Part shown: piece after piece, positions 1-6,249 of the stretch | Position numbering within the stretch: position 1 is the first letter of the stretch | How the letters are laid out: each line of letters opens with the position of its first letter | Program-made: the position numbers and the translations under genes | Notes under the pieces: model-generated | Database searches by the model: none | What the model saw: only the letters and a program-made list of their open reading frames with translations | What the model was told of the DNA's origin: nothing | Source: Chitinophagales bacterium | Lineage (GTDB): Bacteria > Bacteroidota > Bacteroidia > Chitinophagales > Saprospiraceae | Assembly (NCBI GenBank): GCA_026928325.1 | Contig: JAIXKS010000029.1 | Location: 1-47,127, forward strand | Direction: 5' to 3' | DNA length: 47,127 bases

Positions 1-255
1 AAAAACAAATTAAAATTTTTCATTGGAACACTTTATTTATTTAATACGCTTTTTTTAGATTAATTGTTTCAAAATGGCAGCATCAACAAGAAATTTTTCA
101 AAGTCCCCGCATCAAATCCAATTACAAATCTCAAGGTTTCAAATAAATATAAAATTATTATTAACGAATAATCAAACTCCCAGTATCCAGCGGAATAAAC
201 TACAACTTTCGGCTTGGCAGCTTGGTGTTTGTTAGTGGTTCGGACAGTATTTAGG

Positions 256-525
256 TTACTCCTTTTCAGTCATTACATAAACAGTTCCTTTACCTTTTTC
301 AATCATTGTCAGTACTTGTTCATCTCGTAAGTATTGCAAATCCTTTTTCAAAGTGCTTAATCTGATTTCGGGAAATTGATTTACTAAAGCACTTACTTTA
401 ATGGGTTGATTGCTTGTAATAAAATCTTTTATTAACTTTTGTCCGCCGTTTAAATAGCCTCCTTTGGATTTGAAAACGTCATATTTCTGTTCTAATTTTT
501 CGGTAAGTGTTTTCAGGCTTTCCAA
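256..525 (-). pseudogene. Winged-helix domain fragment (89 aa)
   Basis: The reading frame opens with TTG and gives a compact winged helix-turn-helix: residues about 25-85 show helix, helix, recognition helix (STLKKDLQYLRDEQVL) and a wing (IEKGKGTVYV). Such domains usually sit at the C-terminus of Fic-like or nucleotidyltransferase-like proteins or act as small DNA binders; I cannot name the family. Upstream, the same frame continues through eight T and a single TGA into the N-terminal remnant of a DUF6088-like protein. This piece is therefore probably the tail of a chimeric, broken gene rather than an intact regulator. It might still be translated from the TTG. It lies in the low-GC left margin of the window. 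Confidence 0.4.
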
Positions 526-534
526 GAAAAAAAA

Positions 535-687
535 TCAACCACAAGTCGATATGTTCGTTATCCGTTCCAATGCTTTATTTGTAGCTTTGGTATTGGCAAT
601 TTTAGAAAAACTGTCCCCAAAGAAAAGTGTACCTCTTGGATTTCTCTTTATCTTCTCCAATACTTGTATTTCAATGCCTTTAGACAT
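535..687 (-). pseudogene. N-terminal remnant of DUF6088/AbiEi-like antitoxin
   Basis: An ATG at 687 opens a 50-codon frame ending in TGA at 535-537. The peptide begins MSKGIEIQVLEKIKRN and continues RGTLFFGDSF...TNKALERITN. From memory this matches the start of DUF6088 (type IV toxin-antitoxin, AbiEi-like) proteins: a short helix, an RG-x-LFF strand, then a helix-turn-helix ending in kaLeRl. Members are normally about 200 aa, so only the first quarter is left. The frame then carries on without shift into a winged-helix sequence that does not resemble the rest of DUF6088, which suggests deletion or recombination at the T8 run. No AbiEii-like toxin is visible beside it. Family call moderate, decay call fairly secure. 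Confidence 0.5.
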
Positions 688-877
688 TTTTACGCTTTAG
701 TTTTGTTACAAATTTAGTAAACATTTGCGACAAAACAAGCGTTGGTTTAGGAAAACACCTGATAAACTTCTTGTTTGCTACTACATCAAGAAAGAAACTC
801 GGCATTTCGCCTATTACTTATCCATAACAACAAATCGATAAACCCAGAAGAGAGATCATACAGCCGGTCTTGGTCTG

Positions 878-940
878 CCCTGAACGAAGCAGAAGGGTCA
901 ACAGGGGTTTCATGTCTTGCACTTCGTGCGCCACGAAACC
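878..940. repeat. Two small palindromes downstream of the HEPN gene
   Basis: CCCT(878-881)...AAGGG(893-897) forms a short palindrome of a kind often dispersed between genes. Immediately after it, GGTTTC (906-911) pairs with GAAACC (935-940), with an inner GCAC-TTC-GTGC hairpin. The stretch is visibly richer in GC than the surrounding 2.4 kb. It lies five bases past the stop of the HEPN gene but lacks a T-run, so it is not a standard intrinsic terminator. It may be the relic of a dispersed intergenic repeat. Confidence 0.4.
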
Positions 941-944
941 TTAG

Positions 945-1475
945 TTAATTTATAAAGTTATTATCAATCTCAAATTGTGAATCTATTTGTAAATTTAATC
1001 CAGTTTTTTGATTAAAACTTTCGTCAATGAATCCCATATTATGAATACAAATATGTCTAACTTGAAATGCTAATTTTATTTTATTGAAAAAAGAATGACT
1101 ATTTAAATCTGCACCTTTAGTAATAAAAATTTGATTATTTACATCATCTAATCTTTGGTAAAAATTTTTCGGTCTATTAGCACTCGTGTCATAATAATTT
1201 TCAATAAATAATTTTAACAAAAATTCCACATCACTGCAAGCCGATATTATGGTTAACATTTTTAATCTGGAATAATCTGAACCTAAATGTATAGTATATT
1301 CATACCAATTGTTTATTTCTTGCGGAATACCAAGTGCGGCTTTCAATTCAGGAGTAAATTTTCTACCTTTATGATCAATTGGAATCATATCTGATGAATA
1401 GAATACCACATTTCTTGTTATATCAAGAAATATTGCATGCATTCCCTTTAATATAGGGTTGTTTATATTTTCCAT
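945..1475 (-). CDS. HEPN-domain protein, putative RNase/toxin-like
   Basis: A 176-aa all-helical protein. Near the C-terminus (about residues 138-150) is VRHICIHN, an R-x4-H motif typical of HEPN ribonucleases (RX4-6H). Earlier helices (ISACSDVEFLLKLFIENYY) resemble the first long HEPN helix, as in the MAE_28990/RiboL-PSP-like group. HEPN proteins are commonly toxins or abortive-infection effectors that cut RNA, sometimes neutralised by a partner gene. No MNT nucleotidyltransferase or other clear antitoxin adjoins it; neighbours are tiny membrane proteins and a broken AbiEi-type remnant. ATG start at 1475. The gene sits in a low-GC accessory segment, consistent with horizontal acquisition. 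The HEPN assignment rests on the motif and helical pattern only. Confidence 0.55.
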   Translation of the reverse strand: MENINNPILKGMHAIFLDITRNVVFYSSDMIPIDHKGRKFTPELKAALGIPQEINNWYEYTIHLGSDYSRLKMLTIISACSDVEFLLKLFIENYYDTSANRPKNFYQRLDDVNNQIFITKGADLNSHSFFNKIKLAFQVRHICIHNMGFIDESFNQKTGLNLQIDSQFEIDNNFIN

Positions 1476-1536
1476 AAAGTTTTGTAAAATTGCAAATAAC
1501 GTTTTGGCAATACCTTACCCGCTGGCATTCTTGATA

Positions 1537-1725
1537 TTACGTATTTTTTGAGGATTGTTGTTCTTTCCATAGACGCTTATATTTCTTGTATTTTAAAAAT
1601 AAAACTAAAGTAATTGTCGGGTGTAGTATTACAAAAAGTAAAACATTCAATTGCTGATAGGTTATCCCAAGCATATTGCTCATTATTTGCATAATTTTTA
1701 CGCATATCCAAAATATTTTGTCCAT
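1537..1725 (-). CDS. Small membrane protein, 62 aa
   Basis: The protein has one or two hydrophobic segments: IFWICVKIMQIMSNML (about residues 4-19), then NVLLFVILHPTITLVLFL (about 27-44), followed by a basic tail KYKKYKRLWKEQ. That arrangement predicts a cytoplasmic C-terminus. The stretch GITYQQLNVLLFVILHP resembles a recurrent theme in small Bacteroidota membrane proteins (GI[ST]Yn.vNi), but I cannot attach a function. Its ATG follows directly on the TAA of a 30-aa upstream frame (TAAATG), so the two are probably translated together. Located in the accessory left margin between the HEPN gene and another small membrane protein. Confidence 0.5.
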   Translation of the reverse strand: MDKIFWICVKIMQIMSNMLGITYQQLNVLLFVILHPTITLVLFLKYKKYKRLWKEQQSSKNT

Positions 1726-1818
1726 TTATTTTTGTTTTATATTTTTAATTTTCCAATAATTTATAATCGATGCGATAATCAATGCTATTGTCATTCCACT
1801 GTCAGAAGGTCCCATCAT
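1726..1818 (-). CDS. Possible 30-aa transmembrane peptide
   Basis: A short frame begins with two ATG codons (1813-1818) and ends TAA at 1726-1728, abutting the ATG of the 62-aa membrane protein. The peptide is MMGPSDSGMTIALIIASIIN followed by a basic end (YWKIKNIKQK). That is one hydrophobic helix with a charged cytoplasmic tail, as in small membrane peptides and type I toxin-like peptides. It was found by eye; support is the tight coupling with the next gene and the membrane-peptide composition. Could be a chance frame. Confidence 0.35.
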   Translation of the reverse strand: MMGPSDSGMTIALIIASIINYWKIKNIKQK

Positions 1819-1901
1819 TATATTGCAATATCAATCACTAATATACTTTAAACCAAGCAATATCCCAAAAAATCCAATTAGTATTGATAAAAAGTAAATT
1901 T

Positions 1902-2171
1902 TTAAATGAACGCTTTTTTTTTGTCTATTTGTAAGTCGTTAAAAATATCTTTAACAAAGTCAGCAGAGTATATGAAAAATCGAATTAACAGTAATGTAAA
2001 CCCGAGAAGTAAAACCATATCTAAATAATCCTTATTAGCCAAAAAACGATTGGTCTCACATTCACATTGTCCAATTACTGGAATTGTCAATATCGAAATA
2101 ACAATCGAGACGTAAAAGAATATCTTAAATGTCCATTTCTTAATCTTGTGCATGGTCTCGTAAACTTCCAT
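1902..2171 (-). CDS. Small two-helix membrane protein, 89 aa
   Basis: Two strong hydrophobic segments: IFFYVSIVISILTIPVIG (about residues 17-34) and MVLLLGFTLLLIRFFIYS (about 52-69). They are separated by a loop containing Cys-Glu-Cys-Glu (CECE), and the protein ends in a charged tail (DLQIDKKKAFI). The ATG at 2171 is preceded by a lysine-poor leader. No family recognised. It is the first of a series of tiny leftward membrane-protein frames (89, 30 and 62 aa) in the low-GC margin, perhaps gene-cassette-like cargo. Function unknown. Confidence 0.5.
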   Translation of the reverse strand: MEVYETMHKIKKWTFKIFFYVSIVISILTIPVIGQCECETNRFLANKDYLDMVLLLGFTLLLIRFFIYSADFVKDIFNDLQIDKKKAFI

Positions 2172-2456
2172 ATGGTTGCGGGTAACTCACAAATATACGC
2201 AATTCCTCCAATTCTCTCTTATAAAATTGCGCGAATCTTTTTTATAGAGATTTTTTTGCGAATGTTGTATGACTATTGCGTATAACTTCCTAAAATGAGC
2301 TTTTTCATTCAGTTATGGACAAGAAAATAGATCTTTCTAAGTAATTTCTTGAAGTTAAAAGATACTGTATCAGGTCAATAGATAGTTATTGCAATGCGTT
2401 TCGTCAATTTTTAATGTATTTCCTTGGGCAAGATGTTGATGGTTTATAAGTTAACA

Positions 2457-3440
2457 CTACATTGCCCTAAATATCCAGTTATTTACAAAATTCGTAAATC
2501 TTTCTTTCCATACTTCTGAAAGGTCACAAGCCGCCAAATGCGAAAGGGCTAAATCACGATAGGCTTCAATAATTTCATTAGAATAAACCGCTACATGCAA
2601 ATCCTTAAATATAGATGTGACCGCCTTAATTTTATCGGCATCACTCCAACCATGATCCGTCGTAAAATATAACTTTTCAAGTAATGATCGTTGATCATCA
2701 TCACTCAATTCAAGGCTTTTGATAAAAAGGTAGGTTTTTTTGTTTTGGATGATATCACCGCCGATTTGTTTGCCCACTTGTGCAGCTTCTCCAAAAACAT
2801 CCAAGTAATCATCCTGAAGCTGAAAGGCAATGCCAAAATACTTGGCAAACTCATATATATGCTTTTGATTTTTAGCATCAGCTCCGGCCACTATCGCACC
2901 CATCTGAATGGCAGCACCCATCAATACAGAAGTCTTTTGAGTGATCATTTCTAAGTATTCTCCGATCGTAACATCATTTCTTACCTCGAAATCCATATCC
3001 ATCTGTTGCCCTTCACAAACGCCAAATGCCATCCGATTAAAGCTGTCTAACAAGGATTTGACCAAGCTCGGGTCATCATAATCTAGTAAATATTGGTACG
3101 CCTGTATCATCATGGCATCTCCTGAAAGAATGGCTGTATTGAGATTGTATTTTTCATGAACGGTAGGTTTGCCGCGTCTGAGACTTGCCTTATCCATCAC
3201 ATCATCGTGTACCAATGAAAAATTGTGAAAAACTTCAATGGCCATGGCTGCCTTGATAGCTTCCTCAGCTGATTTGCCGTAGGCTTGACTTCCCAACATC
3301 ACAAACACCGGTCTCAGCCGTTTACCTCCAAGCGATAGGATGTAATTCGCCGGAGCATACAAACTTTGTGGCTTGCCTTGGATAGGATTTTCTCGAAGAT
3401 ATTGTTCAAACTGAAGCTGAAGTGCCGCTATTGTTTCCAT
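2457..3440 (-). CDS. Polyprenyl diphosphate synthase, GGPP/FPP type
   Basis: Class I trans-prenyltransferase of about 327 aa that condenses IPP with allylic diphosphates. Visible motifs: GGKRLRP for substrate binding; the first Asp-rich motif DDVMD followed by RRGKP; and the second Asp-rich motif in FQLQDDYLD. The fifth residue before the first Asp-rich motif is Phe. In known type I enzymes a bulky aromatic there limits product to a short chain, typically C20 (GGPP). Start choice: a longer frame opens with TTG at 3464, but that TTG lies inside a strong -7 box (TATCTTTG). The ATG at 3440 (METIAAL) is therefore preferred, with a leader of about 15-20 nt. A possible partner is the PcrB enzyme at 24082-24852. 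Product length is inferred. Confidence 0.88.
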   Translation of the reverse strand: METIAALQLQFEQYLRENPIQGKPQSLYAPANYILSLGGKRLRPVFVMLGSQAYGKSAEEAIKAAMAIEVFHNFSLVHDDVMDKASLRRGKPTVHEKYNLNTAILSGDAMMIQAYQYLLDYDDPSLVKSLLDSFNRMAFGVCEGQQMDMDFEVRNDVTIGEYLEMITQKTSVLMGAAIQMGAIVAGADAKNQKHIYEFAKYFGIAFQLQDDYLDVFGEAAQVGKQIGGDIIQNKKTYLFIKSLELSDDDQRSLLEKLYFTTDHGWSDADKIKAVTSIFKDLHVAVYSNEIIEAYRDLALSHLAACDLSEVWKERFTNFVNNWIFRAM

Positions 3441-3461
3441 TAATTGAGCATTTAATGCGTA

Positions 3462-3495
3462 CAAAGATAAAAATAGTCTGGTGAATTATGCCAAA
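3462..3495 (-). promoter_or_regulatory. Bacteroidota-type promoter of the prenyl synthase
   Basis: On the minus strand a TTTG (-33 type, complement of 3492-3495) is followed after 22 nt by TATCTTTG (complement of 3462-3469), matching the Bacteroidota primary-sigma consensus TTTG/TAnnTTTG. Its position places transcription start just ahead of the ATG at 3440 and rules out the upstream TTG as start codon. Confidence 0.6.
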
Positions 3496-3604
3496 GACCT
3501 AATAAATTCATGAAATCTCTTTTAAAGTTCTTCTCGGAAAATCCATGAACAACAATTATAGATTATAAATTGTATATTACTTATCACACAATACAATTCA
3601 ATTT

Positions 3605-4639
3605 ATGGAGTTAGGAATAGGTATGTTTGGAGATTTATCCTATGATTCATCTCAACAAAAATTTCAACCGGTTGCTGAAAAGTTACATGAAATCATTGAA
3701 CAAGTTCAGTTAGCCGACGATATAGGCTTAGATCTCATTTCGCTAGGAGAACACCATAGACCAGATTATTCGATTGCTTCCACCGAAATTATGCTCGCAG
3801 CGTTATCTACAGTCACGAAGCGCATCAAACTGGCTAGCGGTGTGACAGTCCTAAGTTCTGCCGATCCGGTCAAAGTATATCAAGACTATGCTACTTTAGA
3901 CTTGATTTCCAATGGGCGGGCTGAAATCATCGCCGGTCGTGGAAGTTTTATTGAATCTTTTCCGCTTTTTGGCTACGATCTCAAAGATTACAATAGCCTT
4001 TTTGAGGAAAAAATCGAATTGCTCCGCAAAATTAATGAGGAAGATCCCGTCACTTGGTCCGGAAAACACCGTGCGCCATTAAGCAATCAACATATCTACC
4101 CTAGAGCTAATCAGCCGATACCGATCTGGATTGCTGTTGGTGGTACACCGGAATCCGTACATCGAGCAGCAAAACTAGGTCTTCCGTTGATTGTCGCCAT
4201 TATAGGCGGCCAACCAAGGCAATTCAAACCTCTAATCGAGTTTTACAAAGAAGAATACCTGGCCTTTGGTCATGACCCTGATAAAATGCAAATTGGAGTT
4301 CATTCTCATACTTTTGTGGCAGAAAGTCAGGAAAAGTTAGTGGAGCAATATTATCCGCTATACGCTGCCCAAATGGACAGAGTAGGTGCTTCTCGTGGAT
4401 GGCCTCCTTATGCCAAGCAACAGTTTCTTTTTGGCATTCACAAAGAAGGTGCATTATATATGGGTGACCCCAATTATGTTGCCGAAAAAATCATCAGTAC
4501 TATCGAAATGTTCGGTATCACACGCTATGTTGCTCATATAGATGTCGGTGCACCATCACACCAAGAGATGATGCAATGTATCGAATTATTCGGTGCAAAA
4601 GTCGTTCCGCAGATTCGCAAAGCCATCAGTAATTCTTAG
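3605..4639 (+). CDS. LLM-class flavin-dependent monooxygenase
   Basis: A 344-aa bacterial-luciferase-like TIM-barrel protein. The N-terminus MELGIGMFGDLSYD, the conserved LISLGEHHRPDYS (EHH), then KRIKLASGVTVLSS and the strand DLISNGRAEIIAGRGSF are typical of the Atu2307/SP_0267-type subgroup. These enzymes use FMNH2 (or F420 in other branches) and oxygen on small organic substrates; the substrate cannot be read from sequence. Downstream on the same strand lie DinB, AlkA-like and DUF486 genes with short gaps (17, 10 and 10 nt), so they may share one transcript. ATG start at 3605. Family secure, function open. Confidence 0.85.
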   Translation: MELGIGMFGDLSYDSSQQKFQPVAEKLHEIIEQVQLADDIGLDLISLGEHHRPDYSIASTEIMLAALSTVTKRIKLASGVTVLSSADPVKVYQDYATLDLISNGRAEIIAGRGSFIESFPLFGYDLKDYNSLFEEKIELLRKINEEDPVTWSGKHRAPLSNQHIYPRANQPIPIWIAVGGTPESVHRAAKLGLPLIVAIIGGQPRQFKPLIEFYKEEYLAFGHDPDKMQIGVHSHTFVAESQEKLVEQYYPLYAAQMDRVGASRGWPPYAKQQFLFGIHKEGALYMGDPNYVAEKIISTIEMFGITRYVAHIDVGAPSHQEMMQCIELFGAKVVPQIRKAISNS

Positions 4640-4656
4640 ACAAAATTCAAAAATTC

Positions 4657-5100
4657 GTGAAATCATTTTTTAAAGAGCTTTTCGAATACAATCACCAAGT
4701 CAATCAGGGTTTAGTCGATGTATTTGCCCAAGCTCAAGACAACCTTCCGGAAAAAATCATCCATCGATTTCAACATATACTCAATGCTCATCACATTTGG
4801 AATCAAAGGATTTTACTAAAAACACCCTTATATGGCGTTTGGGAGATGCACCCTTTTGATGATTTGAAAATCTTAGATAGAGATAATTATTGGGCTTCTA
4901 TTCAGATTATTGAAGCCTGCGATTTAGATAGTCTCATAGATTATAAAAACAGCCAAGGAAAGCCTTATACTAACCGCATTCAAGAAATGTGCTTTCATAT
5001 CATCAATCACTCGACCTACCACCGAGGGCAAATTGCTTTAGAGCTTCGAACAGTCGGTATTGAACCGCTAGCGACCGATTATATTTTTTATAAGAGATAG
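4657..5100 (+). CDS. DinB/YfiT-like four-helix metalloprotein
   Basis: 147-aa four-helix-bundle protein of the DinB superfamily. The metal-binding His residues are visible in ILNAHHIWNQRIL (about residues 45-52) and HIINHSTYHRGQI (about 112-124, H-x3-H). DinB-like proteins include thiol transferases (bacillithiol or mycothiol S-transferases) and many uncharacterised members. The start is GTG at 4657, the only sensible start giving a full-length first helix; it is 17 nt after the monooxygenase stop. Substrate unknown. Confidence 0.8.
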   Translation: MKSFFKELFEYNHQVNQGLVDVFAQAQDNLPEKIIHRFQHILNAHHIWNQRILLKTPLYGVWEMHPFDDLKILDRDNYWASIQIIEACDLDSLIDYKNSQGKPYTNRIQEMCFHIINHSTYHRGQIALELRTVGIEPLATDYIFYKR

Positions 5101-5110
5101 GACAAAACTC

Positions 5111-5734
5111 ATGAATACGAATATTGATTCAAAAATCATCCGCCATTTATCTAAAGATAAGACATTAAAACCACTATTGGAAAACTTCACCATAGCCATC
5201 GATGATCAGGGCTCCGATGTTTTTGACGAATTGATTCGATCCATAGTTTCACAGCAATTATCAACTTCTGCAGCAAAGACGATATATCACCGATTTTTAG
5301 CTTTATTTGAGGGTCGAGAAGACATGAAAACAAGATTAAAAAACGTACCTTTAGAGACCCTTCGTGCAGCTGGATTGTCCGGACAAAAATCAGCGTATCT
5401 TCAGAATGTCGTCGATTATTTTGAAGCTAATAACCTCTATGATACGGATTGGACGCAATGGACAGATGAAGCCATTATCCATACACTTGTTCAAATTAAG
5501 GGCGTAGGGCAATGGACCGCAGAAATGATCTTGATGTTTTCCCTCCATAGGCCGGATGTGCTTCCACTCGATGATTTGGTTATACGCAACAACATAAAAA
5601 AACTCTATCATGTACAGAGTGAAAAGAGAAAATTGATTCACGATTTAACCCATATTGCAGAATCATGGCGTCCATACCGCTCTTATGCCTGCCACTACCT
5701 CTGGGCCGCTAAAAACACGGCTTTCATCCCTTAA
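5111..5734 (+). CDS. DNA-3-methyladenine glycosylase, AlkA-like
   Basis: 207-aa HhH-GPD base-excision glycosylase. The helix-hairpin-helix is IKGVGQWTAEMILMFSL (about residues 128-144). The Gly/Pro-rich loop ends in the catalytic Asp of LPLDDLVIRNNIKKLY, and the C-terminal helix carries WRPYRSYACHYLW, typical of AlkA/MAG enzymes. It excises alkylated purines (3-methyladenine) from DNA. There is no iron-sulfur Cys cluster, which separates it from Nth/MutY. It is shorter than E. coli AlkA because the N-terminal TBP-like domain is absent, as in many bacterial homologues. It follows DinB by 10 nt. Confidence 0.88.
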   Translation: MNTNIDSKIIRHLSKDKTLKPLLENFTIAIDDQGSDVFDELIRSIVSQQLSTSAAKTIYHRFLALFEGREDMKTRLKNVPLETLRAAGLSGQKSAYLQNVVDYFEANNLYDTDWTQWTDEAIIHTLVQIKGVGQWTAEMILMFSLHRPDVLPLDDLVIRNNIKKLYHVQSEKRKLIHDLTHIAESWRPYRSYACHYLWAAKNTAFIP

Positions 5735-5744
5735 ATCTTACCAC

Positions 5745-6113
5745 ATGAAGCACTTTACGACCATCGTTTTACTGATAATTTCCAATATTTTTATGACGCT
5801 AGCTTGGTATGGCCACCTTAAATATGCGGAATGGAAGTGGACTTCTAAGCTAAGCCTTTTTGCAATCATCGTCATCAGTTGGGCTATTGCCTTTTTCGAA
5901 TACTGCTTCCAAGTTCCAGCCAATAAATACGGATTTTCCGGCAATGGCGGTCCTTACAACCTTTGGCAACTTAAAGTCCTTCAGGAAGTGATTACACTGG
6001 TTGTATTCACCAGTTTTGCGCTCTTCGCCTTCAAGACGGAGACACTCCGCACCAATCACCTGATAGGCTTTGCATTTTTAGTACTTGCCGTATATTTTAT
6101 CTTCAAAAAATAG
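5745..6113 (+). CDS. DUF486 small multidrug-transporter-like membrane protein
   Basis: 122-aa protein with four hydrophobic helices (about residues 5-22, 36-54, 75-98 and 103-119). It matches the DUF486 family of the DMT superfamily, with the signatures LMTLAWYGHLK-like, FFEYCFQVPANKYGF and QLKVLQEVITL. Members are uncharacterised. The open frame extends back to 5655 inside the AlkA-like gene, but the family begins at MKHFTTIVLL, so ATG 5745, ten nt after the glycosylase stop, is chosen. It is the last gene before a strong terminator. Confidence 0.85.
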   Translation: MKHFTTIVLLIISNIFMTLAWYGHLKYAEWKWTSKLSLFAIIVISWAIAFFEYCFQVPANKYGFSGNGGPYNLWQLKVLQEVITLVVFTSFALFAFKTETLRTNHLIGFAFLVLAVYFIFKK

Positions 6114-6185
6114 CATAGCTGCTTGGGCATTATTCAGGCTAAAATCTCTTGATACGTCAATTTCCATCACCTTTAGAACACAATA

Positions 6186-6228
6186 TAAAGACGCCACAAG
6201 TAATTATTTTTACATTGTGGCGTCTTTA
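6186..6228. terminator. Bidirectional intrinsic terminator
   Basis: A perfect 14-bp inverted repeat: TAAAGACGCCACAA (6186-6199) pairs with TTGTGGCGTCTTTA (6215-6228), with a 15-nt loop. A/T runs flank both sides. It lies between the convergent DUF486 (+) and protease (-) genes and would stop transcription from both directions. Confidence 0.8.
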
Positions 6229-6249
6229 AAACCTATATTTAAACTTATG

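Noticed and set aside
464-700. 78-aa + strand frame at the left margin
   Set aside because: It is the antisense of the DUF6088-like remnant and winged-helix fragment, whose minus-strand sequence is clearly protein-like.
1651-1851. 66-aa + strand frame rich in His/Tyr
   Set aside because: It lies antisense to the small membrane protein frames; its composition is that of a shadow frame.
1480-2290. Integron cassette array with attC sites
   Set aside because: Short frames and motif patches such as GCGTATAAC are suggestive, but I could not build paired core sites for any cassette, and there is no integrase in the window.
5655-5744. N-terminal extension of the DUF486 protein
   Set aside because: It overlaps the end of the AlkA-like gene and is not membrane-like; the family begins at the ATG at 5745.
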